Shown here piece by piece: positions 46,426 to 54,546 of a stretch of DNA of 64,000 bases (its first letter is position 1; each line of letters starts with the position of its first letter). The position numbers and the translations under genes are program-made. Origin of the DNA: Alistipes communis. GTDB lineage: Bacteria; Bacteroidota; Bacteroidia; Bacteroidales; Rikenellaceae. A model generated the notes under the pieces. That model worked only from the letters and a program-made list of their open reading frames with translations. It had not been told where the DNA came from and made no database searches. The stretch lies in assembly GCF_006542665.1 (NCBI RefSeq), contig NZ_AP019735.1, forward strand, positions 992,001 to 1,056,000, given 5' to 3'.

Positions 46426-46944
46426 ATGTACCGAACCCTACAATACGCACTTCTGTTTCTGGTGGCGGCGCTGTTGCAGATCTTTCTGTTCAACAACCTG
46501 TCGCTGAGCGTCTACCTCAACCCGCTGGTCTACGTGGTTTTCATCGCGCTGCTGCCGATGGAGACCACACCGATCCGGATGCTTCTGGCGGGGCTCGCGA
46601 TGGGGCTCGCGATGGACTGGACGATGGGTGCCGCCGGCGTGAACACGATCGCCACGGTCTTCGTCGCCTTCGTGCGTATCCACCTTCTCAACTTCGTCTG
46701 CGGCAAGGAGAACGTCCACGACGGCGGTGTGCCCTCGGCACGGCGGCTGGGCGAAAAGTCCTTCACGGTCTACCTCGCCCTGACGGTCGTCCTCCACAAC
46801 GCGATCTTCTTCTACATGGAGGCGCTCTCGTGGTCGCACGCGCTGCTGACGCTGCTGCGGCTCGGCGTGAGCGCCGCGGTCGGCGTCTTCTTCTGCTGGC
46901 TGATCGCACAGGTATTCACCTCCCGACTCTCGCCGCGCATATGA
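46426..46944 (+). CDS. mreD: Rod shape-determining protein MreD
   Basis: A 172-residue integral membrane protein with five or six hydrophobic segments (ALLFLVAALLQIFLFNNL, LNPLVYVVFIALLPMET, AVGVFFCWLIAQVF). Position between mreC and the PBP2 gene and its short length identify it; MreD sequences themselves are poorly conserved. It overlaps the next start codon by 4 bases (ATGA), which implies coupled translation. Confidence 0.88.
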   Translation: MYRTLQYALLFLVAALLQIFLFNNLSLSVYLNPLVYVVFIALLPMETTPIRMLLAGLAMGLAMDWTMGAAGVNTIATVFVAFVRIHLLNFVCGKENVHDGGVPSARRLGEKSFTVYLALTVVLHNAIFFYMEALSWSHALLTLLRLGVSAAVGVFFCWLIAQVFTSRLSPRI

Positions 46945-48776
46945 CCGACTCCCGCAAAGGATACGTGCGGATGCGCACGCTGCAAGCGGTGGTGCTGCTG
47001 ATCTTCGGCGTCATCATCCTGCGGCTGGCCTACATCCAGCTCATCGACCCGAAATACGAAAAACTGGCGCGCGGCAACGCGCTGCGGCACGTCGTCCAAT
47101 ACCCACCGCGCGGAGAAATCTTCGACCGCAACGGCGAGTACCTGGCGCAGAACCGCGCCTGCTACGACCTGATGGTCATCTACCGCGAGCTGCCGCGCGA
47201 AGGATTCGACACGCTGCAAATGCTCGACCTGCTGGGAATCTCCCGCACCAAACTCGAACGCGCGCTGCGCAACGCCCGCATGAGCCCCCGCATCCCCTAC
47301 ATGGTGACCAATTTCATTTCCAGCGAAGTGAAACTGCGCTTCGACGAAAACAACTTCCCGGGGTTCTACACCGTCTACCGCACCATACGCAGCTATCCGC
47401 GCAAGATCGGCGGCAACCTGCTGGGCGACGTAGGCGAGATCAACGAGAGGCAGTTGAAGATGAAGCGCTATGCCGACTATCGTTCGGGCGACTACGTCGG
47501 CCAGAGCGGCGTCGAAAAGGCCTACGAGGAGGAGCTGCGCGGCAAGAAAGGGGTGAAGATCATGGAGAAGGATACGCACGGCGTGGTCAAGGGCTCCTAC
47601 ATGGACGGCATGTTCGATTCACTGCCCGAACCGGGCAGCTACATCGTCACGACGATCGACGCCCGCCTGCAAGCCTTCACCGAAGAGCTGATGCGAGGTA
47701 AGGTGGGAGCCGCCGTGGCGATCGAGCCTTCGACGGGCGAGATCCTGATGATGGTCTCCTCGCCCACGTTCGACCCCGATGAAATGGTAGGCCGCCACAG
47801 GGGCAACAACTACATGAAAATGCTCTATAACAAACGTCAGCCGATGTTCAACCGCGCCGTGAAGGCGAAATATCCTCCGGGGTCGACCTTCAAGCTGGTG
47901 CAGGGGCTCATCGGACTGCAAGAGGGCGTGCTCACGCCGGCGGACCGCTACTCCTGCAACGGCGGATTCCGCTACGGCCACCGCATGATGAAATGCCATG
48001 CCCACGCCTCGCCGCTCGACCTGCGCGGGGCGGTGGCCAACTCGTGCAACGCCTACTTCTGCTACGTGCTGCGCAACATCCTCGAAAACCGCCGTTACGA
48101 AGACGTCGAACACGGCTTCGACATGTGGAAAACCTACGTCAACAGCCTCGGCTTCGGCCGCAAGCTGGAATCCGACTTTCTGGACGAAGGGGCGGGCTAC
48201 GTCCCGTCGAGCGAATACTACGACCGGGTCTATCACGGTTCGTGGAACGCACTGACGGTCATCTCGCTCTCGATCGGGCAGGGCGAACTGGGCTGCACGC
48301 CGCTGCAAATGGCCAACTTCGCGGCTATCCTGGCCAACCGGGGCTACTACTACATCCCCCACATCGTCAAGCGCATCGAAGGGCGCGATTCGATCGACCG
48401 CCGTTTCTACGAAAAGCAGTATACGATGATCGACCCCAAGCACTTCGAACCGATCGTCGAGGGAATGTGGCGCGGCGTGAACGTCGGCGGCACCTCGACC
48501 GTGGCGCGGCTCGACGGCTGGGACGTCTGCGGCAAGACGGGCACGGCCCAGAATCCGCAGGGACGCGACCATTCGACCTTCCTGTCGTTCGCACCGAAGG
48601 ACAATCCCCGCATCGCGATCTCGGTCTACGTCGAAAACGGCGGATTCGGCGCCACGATCGCCCTGCCGATCGCCTCGCTCGTCGAGGAGTACTACCTCAC
48701 CGACACGATCACCCGCCCGTGGCTCGTCGATAGGGTGAAGAACATGCAAATCTATTATCCCTCCTATGCAAAGTAG
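46941..48776 (+). CDS. mrdA: Penicillin-binding protein 2 (elongation transpeptidase)
   Basis: A 611-residue class B PBP. A single N-terminal membrane segment (QAVVLLIFGVIILRLAYI) is followed by the dimerisation domain with RGEIFDRNGEYLAQN. The transpeptidase motifs are PPGSTFKLV with the active Ser near residue 315, SCN, and CGKTGTAQNPQG. It cross-links peptidoglycan during rod growth with RodA as the glycosyltransferase partner. The start at 46941 overlaps the mreD stop. Confidence 0.95.
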   Translation: MTDSRKGYVRMRTLQAVVLLIFGVIILRLAYIQLIDPKYEKLARGNALRHVVQYPPRGEIFDRNGEYLAQNRACYDLMVIYRELPREGFDTLQMLDLLGISRTKLERALRNARMSPRIPYMVTNFISSEVKLRFDENNFPGFYTVYRTIRSYPRKIGGNLLGDVGEINERQLKMKRYADYRSGDYVGQSGVEKAYEEELRGKKGVKIMEKDTHGVVKGSYMDGMFDSLPEPGSYIVTTIDARLQAFTEELMRGKVGAAVAIEPSTGEILMMVSSPTFDPDEMVGRHRGNNYMKMLYNKRQPMFNRAVKAKYPPGSTFKLVQGLIGLQEGVLTPADRYSCNGGFRYGHRMMKCHAHASPLDLRGAVANSCNAYFCYVLRNILENRRYEDVEHGFDMWKTYVNSLGFGRKLESDFLDEGAGYVPSSEYYDRVYHGSWNALTVISLSIGQGELGCTPLQMANFAAILANRGYYYIPHIVKRIEGRDSIDRRFYEKQYTMIDPKHFEPIVEGMWRGVNVGGTSTVARLDGWDVCGKTGTAQNPQGRDHSTFLSFAPKDNPRIAISVYVENGGFGATIALPIASLVEEYYLTDTITRPWLVDRVKNMQIYYPSYAK

Positions 48777-50202
48777 AATCAAAGGCGGTCTGTTCCAGGG
48801 GGTCGATTTTCTGGCCGTCCTCTACTACCTGCTGCTGGTCGCGGCGGGCTGCATCTGCATCACCGCCGCTTCGTTCGACGAGGAGACGGCCGATTTCTTC
48901 GCTTTCTCGCACTTCTACATCAAGCAGTACATGTGGGTGACGGCCGTACTCGTCGTAGCGCTCGTCGTCCTGCTGCTCGACGTGCGCTACTACCACATGT
49001 GGGCCTATCCGCTATATATAATAGGTATCGTGGTGATGATCTGCGTATTGATCGCCGGCAAGGAGGTCAACGGCGCCAAGTCATGGATCGAACTGGGGTC
49101 GCTGCGCATCCAGCCCGTCGAGTTCGTCAAGATCGCCACGGCGCTGGCGCTGGCGCGCGTGATGAGCAACTACTCCTTCTCGATCAACCGCTTCGGCGAT
49201 CTGCTGCGCGTGGGTGTGATCGTCGGCATCCCGATGCTGCTCACCATTCTGCAAAACGACACCGGTTCGGGCATCGTGCTGGGTGCATTCCTCTTCGTCC
49301 TCTACCGCGAAGGACTCAACAAGTGGCTCTGCATCCCGATTCTGCTCATCGCTGCGCTCTTCATCGTTTCGTTCCTGCTGACGCCCATGACGCTGCTGGT
49401 GCTGCTGATCCTGATCTGCGTGGCGTCGGAGGCGATGATGAACGGCCGATGGCGTTCGCGCATCGTCTACCTCGCCTCGCTGGCGCTCTCGGCCATCGTC
49501 CTCTCGTCGTTCATGGGACTCATCGCCCCCGGCACGATGGACATCTACCGCAGCCTGCTGACCGTGACGCTCGCTTCGCTGCCGATCGTGGCGGTCTACG
49601 CCTACCGCACGCGGCTGATGAACATCCTGCTCATGGCGGGACTCTTCGTCGTTTCGATGGCCTTCGTCCCGGCGACCGACTATATCTTCGAATCGGTGCT
49701 CAAACCGCACCAGCAGGAGCGCATCCTGAGCTACCTGGGCATCGTCGACAAACCGCAGGGGATCGACTACAACGTCAACCAGTCGAAAATCGCCATCGGC
49801 TCGGGCGGCCTCTTCGGCAAGGGGTTCCTGCAAGGAACGCAGATCAAATACAACTTCGTGCCCGAAAAACACACCGACTTCATCTTCTGCACCGTCGGCG
49901 AGGAGTGGGGGTTTCTGGGCGCCGTCGCGGTGCTCGGCGTCATGTGCCTGCTGCTGTTGCGGCTGATGAAAATGGGCGAACGGCAGGAGGAGCCTTTCGG
50001 GCGGGTCTACTGTTACAGCGTGGCGGCGATCCTGCTCTTCCACGTGCTGGTCAACGTGGGCATGACGATCGGGCTGATGCCCGTCATGGGTATTCCGCTC
50101 CCCTTCATGAGCTACGGGGGATCGTCGCTGCTGGCCTTCACCATCCTGCTCTTCATCGCCATCCGCCTCGATGCTTCGACGCGGCAGTTCCCGTCGACTT
50201 AA
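48766..50202 (+). CDS. rodA: Rod shape-determining protein RodA (SEDS glycosyltransferase)
   Basis: A 478-residue membrane protein with about ten segments and SEDS motifs: GAKSWIELGSLRIQPVEFVK, LQNDTGSGIVLG, FVPEKHTDFIFC and GIPLPFMSYGGSSLLA. It polymerises lipid II with PBP2. It starts 11 bases inside the end of the PBP2 gene, so translation is coupled. Longer than E. coli RodA because of an extra segment around residues 180-300. Its stop codon overlaps a palindrome that may control the next gene. Confidence 0.95.
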   Translation: MQSRIKGGLFQGVDFLAVLYYLLLVAAGCICITAASFDEETADFFAFSHFYIKQYMWVTAVLVVALVVLLLDVRYYHMWAYPLYIIGIVVMICVLIAGKEVNGAKSWIELGSLRIQPVEFVKIATALALARVMSNYSFSINRFGDLLRVGVIVGIPMLLTILQNDTGSGIVLGAFLFVLYREGLNKWLCIPILLIAALFIVSFLLTPMTLLVLLILICVASEAMMNGRWRSRIVYLASLALSAIVLSSFMGLIAPGTMDIYRSLLTVTLASLPIVAVYAYRTRLMNILLMAGLFVVSMAFVPATDYIFESVLKPHQQERILSYLGIVDKPQGIDYNVNQSKIAIGSGGLFGKGFLQGTQIKYNFVPEKHTDFIFCTVGEEWGFLGAVAVLGVMCLLLLRLMKMGERQEEPFGRVYCYSVAAILLFHVLVNVGMTIGLMPVMGIPLPFMSYGGSSLLAFTILLFIAIRLDASTRQFPST

Positions 50203-50241
50203 CGATTCGTTAACATACGGCGGATATTAACGAACCGTTAA
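50199..50241. promoter_or_regulatory. Twin 15-bp palindromes upstream of the calcium ATPase (candidate operator)
   Basis: TTAACGATTCGTTAA at 50199-50213 and TTAACGAACCGTTAA at 50227-50241: the same TTAACGnnnCGTTAA palindrome twice, 28 bases centre to centre, or nearly three helical turns. The second lies 38 bases before the -7 element, so both sit where a dimeric regulator would act. Confidence 0.55.
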
Positions 50242-50279
50242 ATCTCGCCCCATGCCGCGCGAATGCACGACGGATCGAT

Positions 50280-50287
50280 TATTTTTG
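50280..50287 (+). promoter_or_regulatory. Predicted -7 element of the calcium ATPase gene
   Basis: TATTTTTG fits TAnnTTTG. It gives a transcription start near 50294 and a 15-base leader to the ATG at 50309, which argues against the upstream in-frame ATG at 50252. Confidence 0.6.
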
Positions 50288-50308
50288 CAAGTCAGAAAAC
50301 AACCGGAT

Positions 50309-52900
50309 ATGATCCCCTACAACCCGCAAGGTCTCACCCCCGAAGAGGTGGCCGCAAGCCGCGCCGCCCACGGCGAAAACATCATCACGCCGCAACGCGA
50401 CGATTCGGCGTGGCGGCTGCTCGCGGAGAAGTTCCGCGACCCGATCATCATCGTGCTGCTCGTCGCCGCAGCCCTGTCGCTGGCCATGGCCTTCATGGAA
50501 GGCAACTTCACCGAAACCATCGGCATTCTCTGCGCCATCCTGCTGGCCACCTGCGTGGGATTTCTCTTCGAGTGGGACGCCATGCGGCGGTTCCGCCGGC
50601 TCAACCGTGTAAACGACGAGCAGCCCGTCAAGGTACGCCGAGGAGGCGTGATGCGCGAGATTCCGCGCCGCGAAGTCGTCGTCGGCGACCTCGTAAGCCT
50701 CGAAGCGGGCGAGACGGTGCCGGCCGACGGCGAACTGGTCGAAGCGGTATCGCTGCAAATGGACGAGTCGACGCTCACGGGCGAACCCGAAACGGCGAAG
50801 TACGTCGACGAGGAGCTCTTCGACCCCGAAGCGACCTACCCCTCCAACCGGCTGCTGCGCGGCACGACCGTGCGCGACGGATACGGCCGCATGGTCGTCA
50901 CGGCCGTCGGCGACGCCACCGAAGCGGGCCGCGTCACCGAACAGGCGACCGTCCAGAGCGGCGAACAGACGCCGCTGCACCGCCAGCTGACACGCCTTTC
51001 GCGGCAGATCGGCAAGGTGGGCATCGCGCTGTCGGTGCTGATCTTCGTCATTCTGATCGGCAAGGCCTTCCTCGTCGAAGGGCTGGCCGATGCGCCGTGG
51101 CCCCACGTGGTGCGCATCGTGCTCAACTGCTTCATGGTCTCGGTGGCGATGATCGTCATGGCCGTTCCCGAAGGGCTGCCGATGAGCATCACCCTCTCGC
51201 TGGCGCTCTCGATGCGGCGGATGCTCAAAACCAACAATCTCGTGCGCAAGATGCACGCCTGCGAAACGATGGGTGCCGTGACGGTCATCTGCACCGACAA
51301 GACGGGCACGCTCACCCAGAACCGGATGCGCGTGCAGGAGATCATCCGCTACGGGCTTCCCGACGAGCGGCTGCTCGGCGAGTCGGTGGCGGCCAACTCG
51401 ACCGCCTTCCTCGACGCCGACGGCCGTCCGCTGGGCAATCCCACCGAAGGCGCGCTGCTCGAATGGCTCCGGCGCGAAAACGGCGACTACGCCGCACTGC
51501 GCGAAGGGGTGCGGATTCTCGACCGGCTGACCTTCTCGACCGAACGCAAATACATGGCCACGCTCATTGAGCGATGCGATACACGGGAGCGGTTTCTGCT
51601 CATAAAGGGTGCGCCCGAAGTGGTGCTCGCCCGCTGCGACGCCGCGACGGTTCCCGCCGAAATTCAGGAACAACTGCTGGGTATGCAGCGCCGCGCCATG
51701 CGCACGCTGGCGCTGGCCTACGTCCCGACGAACGCCTCGCGGATCGAAGAGGCGGAGGAGCCGTACCGCCTGGCGGCCGTCGCGGCGATCGCCGATCCCG
51801 TGCGCGAAGAGGTTCCCGCCGCCGTAGCGGAGTGCATGTCGGCCGGCATCGCCGTCAAGATCGTGACGGGCGACACGGCCGCCACCGCCACCGAAATCGC
51901 CCGCCAGATCGGACTGTGGAACGATGCCGAAGATACGGATCGCAACCGCATGACGGGCGTCGAGTTCGAAGCCGCGAGCGACGAAGAGCTGCTCGCCCGC
52001 ATCGGTTCGCTGAAAATCCTCTCGCGGGCGCGGCCGCTCGACAAACAGCGGCTCGTGCGGCTGTTGCAGCAGCAGGGCGAGGTGGTCGCCGTGACGGGCG
52101 ACGGCACGAACGACGCGCCGGCGCTCAACTTCGCCAACGTGGGCCTTTCGATGGGTTCGGGCACGTCGGTGGCCAAGGACGCCAGCGACATCACGCTGCT
52201 CGACGATTCGTTCCGCTCGATCGCAACGGCCGTCATGTGGGGGCGCTCGCTCTACCGCAACATCCAGCGGTTCATCCTCTTCCAGCTCACGATCAACTTC
52301 GCGGCGATCGTCGTCTTCCTCGCCGGCTCGGTCATGGAGACCGAAATGCCGCTCACGGTGACGCAGATCCTGTGGGTCAACATCATCATGGACACGCTGG
52401 CGGCCATGGCCATGGCATCGTTGCCGCCGCAGCACGAAGTGATGCGCGAACGCCCCCGCCGGCGCGATGCGAGCATCGTCTCGCGGGCGATGGTGCGCAC
52501 GATCGCCACCTGCGGCTCGATCTTCGTGGTCGTCCTGCTCGGAATGCTCGGCTGGTGGCTCTACACGACGGGCGAGCCCACCGTGCGCCAGCTCACGGTA
52601 TTCTTCACGACCTTCGTCTTCCTGCAATTCTGGAACCTGTTCAACGCCAAAGGATTCGAAGCCGGATGCGCGGCGAGCCACGGCATCGCGCACAGCCGGA
52701 CGTTCCTCACCGTGCTGGCGCTCATCGCGCTGGGGCAATGGCTCATCGTCGAACTGGGCGGCGAGGTCTTCCGCACCGTCCCGCTCTCGTGGCAGGAGTG
52801 GGCCTGGATCGTGGGGCTCACCTCGCTCATCGCACTGGGCGGCGAGGCGATCCGCGCCCTGCGGCGACGGCAGACGTGTTCGTGCCGCGACGCACGATAA
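50309..52900 (+). CDS. PMCA-type calcium-translocating P-type ATPase
   Basis: An 863-residue inner-membrane pump. MDESTLTGEPE is the actuator region (TGE), AVPEGLPMSITLSLA is the M4 ion site, CTDKTGTLTQ carries the phosphorylated Asp330, VTGDGTNDAPALNFANVG is the hinge, and VNIIMDTLAAMAMASLPP is M6 with the Asn and Asp ligands of type IIB (PMCA) calcium pumps. It would export calcium at the cost of ATP. It has its own promoter and two upstream palindromes, so it may be regulated apart from the rod operon. A terminator follows. Confidence 0.9.
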   Translation: MIPYNPQGLTPEEVAASRAAHGENIITPQRDDSAWRLLAEKFRDPIIIVLLVAAALSLAMAFMEGNFTETIGILCAILLATCVGFLFEWDAMRRFRRLNRVNDEQPVKVRRGGVMREIPRREVVVGDLVSLEAGETVPADGELVEAVSLQMDESTLTGEPETAKYVDEELFDPEATYPSNRLLRGTTVRDGYGRMVVTAVGDATEAGRVTEQATVQSGEQTPLHRQLTRLSRQIGKVGIALSVLIFVILIGKAFLVEGLADAPWPHVVRIVLNCFMVSVAMIVMAVPEGLPMSITLSLALSMRRMLKTNNLVRKMHACETMGAVTVICTDKTGTLTQNRMRVQEIIRYGLPDERLLGESVAANSTAFLDADGRPLGNPTEGALLEWLRRENGDYAALREGVRILDRLTFSTERKYMATLIERCDTRERFLLIKGAPEVVLARCDAATVPAEIQEQLLGMQRRAMRTLALAYVPTNASRIEEAEEPYRLAAVAAIADPVREEVPAAVAECMSAGIAVKIVTGDTAATATEIARQIGLWNDAEDTDRNRMTGVEFEAASDEELLARIGSLKILSRARPLDKQRLVRLLQQQGEVVAVTGDGTNDAPALNFANVGLSMGSGTSVAKDASDITLLDDSFRSIATAVMWGRSLYRNIQRFILFQLTINFAAIVVFLAGSVMETEMPLTVTQILWVNIIMDTLAAMAMASLPPQHEVMRERPRRRDASIVSRAMVRTIATCGSIFVVVLLGMLGWWLYTTGEPTVRQLTVFFTTFVFLQFWNLFNAKGFEAGCAASHGIAHSRTFLTVLALIALGQWLIVELGGEVFRTVPLSWQEWAWIVGLTSLIALGGEAIRALRRRQTCSCRDAR

Positions 52901-52905
52901 CCTCT

Positions 52906-52938
52906 GCGGGCGGTTCTGAAAGACCGCCCGCCGTTTTT
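52906..52938 (+). terminator. Rho-independent terminator of the calcium ATPase gene
   Basis: Stem GCGGGCGGT (52906-52914) with ACCGCCCGC (52923-52931), followed by CGTTTTT. Confidence 0.85.
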
Positions 52939-52984
52939 CGGACGAAATCGCCGGCCGAACGTACCACTTTCGCATCCGTTTGCG

Positions 52985-52992
52985 TATCTTTG
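52985..52992 (+). promoter_or_regulatory. Predicted -7 element of the MATE gene
   Basis: TATCTTTG, 29 bases before the ATG at 53022. The -33 region lacks a TTG. Confidence 0.6.
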
Positions 52993-53021
52993 CTGCGGTT
53001 TAGGCGAGAGGTTTTTTCACT

Positions 53022-54389
53022 ATGACGACATCCCGGGAGATGACCACGGGGCCGGCGCTGCCCCTGATTCTCAATTTCACGCTGCCCCTGCTGCTGGGCA
53101 ACCTGCTGCAACAGACCTATTCGCTGGTCGACGCGGCCATCGTGGGCCAGTTTCTGGGGATCGACGCCCTGGCGGGCGTAGGCGCCAGCAGTTCGGTGAT
53201 CTTCCTCATCCTGGGATTCTGCAACGGCTGCTGCTGCGGATTCGGCATTCCGGTGGCGCAGCGCTTCGGCGCGCACGACTACGCCGACATGCGCCGCTAC
53301 GTGGCCAACGCCCTGCGGCTGGCCGTCGGCATCTCGGTGACCGTGGCGATCGTCACAAGCATCTGGTGCGCCGACATCCTGCATGCGATGCGCACCCCCG
53401 ACAACATCTTCCGCGACGCCTACCTCTACCTGCTGGTCACCTTCATCGGCATCCCCTGCACCTTCTTCTACAACCTGCTGTCGAACATCATCCGCGCATT
53501 GGGCGACAGCCGCACGCCCTTCTGGTTCCTGCTCTTCTCGACGGTGCTGAACATCGCGCTCGACCTCTTCTGCATCCTCACGCTCGGCTGGGGCGTGCTG
53601 GGAGCGGCCGTGGCGACAGTCGTTTCGCAGGGCGTTTCAGCCGCGCTCTGCTTCGCCTACATGCACCGCCATTTCGAGATTCTGCGCAGTACGCGCGACG
53701 AACGGCGGTTCCGCTCGCGGCACGCCCGCACGCTGCTGGCGATCGGACTGCCGATGGGATTGCAGTTCTCGATCACGGCCATCGGCAGCATCATGCTCCA
53801 AAGCGCCAACAACGCCCTCGGCTCGGCCTGCGTGGCGGCCTTCACGGCCGGCGTGCGCATCAAGATGTTCGTCATCTCGCCTTTCGAGAGCCTCGGCATG
53901 GCGATGGCCACCTACACGGGCCACAACTACGGCGCCGTGAAGCCCGAACGCATCTGGCAGGGCATCAAGGTCGCCGCGGGGCTGATGCTCGGCTACGCAC
54001 TCTTCGCCTTCGTCGTGCTGATGGCCGGTTCCGACCTGCTGGCGCGGCTCTTCATCGATCCGTCGCAGAGCGAGATTCTCGCCGACACGCGGCTGTTCCT
54101 CCACGTGGCGAGCTATTTCCTGCCGGTGCTCGGCCTGCTCTGCATCCTGCGCTATACAATCCAGGGCGCAGGCTACACGAATCTGGCGATGCTGTCGGGC
54201 GTCTCGGAGATGATCGCCCGCACGGCGGTCAGCCTGTGGGCCGTACCGGCCCTGGGCTACATCGCCGTCTGCTTCGGCGATCCCACGGCGTGGATCGCCG
54301 CCGACCTCTTCCTCGTCCCCGCCTTCGTCTACGTCTACGGACGGCTCAAACGCATGACGCCGCCCGAAAAACCGATCGGCGGTCGATAA
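53022..54389 (+). CDS. MATE-family multidrug/cation exporter
   Basis: A 455-residue membrane protein with about 12 segments. It begins with TGPALPLILNFTLPLLLGNL then LQQTYSLVDAAIVGQFLG, the classic MATE entry, and has FCNGCCCGFGIPVAQRFGA and the second-half repeat QFSITAIGSIMLQSANNALG. It would export organic cations or drugs against proton or sodium entry. Transcribed alone from its own promoter. The substrate is not predictable. Confidence 0.92.
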   Translation: MTTSREMTTGPALPLILNFTLPLLLGNLLQQTYSLVDAAIVGQFLGIDALAGVGASSSVIFLILGFCNGCCCGFGIPVAQRFGAHDYADMRRYVANALRLAVGISVTVAIVTSIWCADILHAMRTPDNIFRDAYLYLLVTFIGIPCTFFYNLLSNIIRALGDSRTPFWFLLFSTVLNIALDLFCILTLGWGVLGAAVATVVSQGVSAALCFAYMHRHFEILRSTRDERRFRSRHARTLLAIGLPMGLQFSITAIGSIMLQSANNALGSACVAAFTAGVRIKMFVISPFESLGMAMATYTGHNYGAVKPERIWQGIKVAAGLMLGYALFAFVVLMAGSDLLARLFIDPSQSEILADTRLFLHVASYFLPVLGLLCILRYTIQGAGYTNLAMLSGVSEMIARTAVSLWAVPALGYIAVCFGDPTAWIAADLFLVPAFVYVYGRLKRMTPPEKPIGGR

Positions 54390-54479
54390 TCGCACGGAGT
54401 TCCCGCCGCGCTTTTGCCGCTCCCCGAGGCTGGCGGAGCAAAAGATCACCACGAGCCGCCCCGCCTCTTGCGCTACCGA

Positions 54480-54510
54480 TTTGCACGATCCGCAAATTTT
54501 TATTATCTTG
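54480..54510 (+). promoter_or_regulatory. Promoter of the MG2-like surface protein gene
   Basis: TTTG at 54480-54483, 20 bases, then TATCTTG at 54504-54510 (one T short of consensus). Transcription start near 54517. Confidence 0.55.
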
Positions 54511-54546
54511 CGGATAGTTAGGCAATTCGAACAGCTATGATACGAT

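Noticed and set aside
50279..52975. Minus-strand open frame of 898 codons opposite the calcium ATPase gene
   Set aside because: Shadow of the ATPase gene, with no recognisable protein features.
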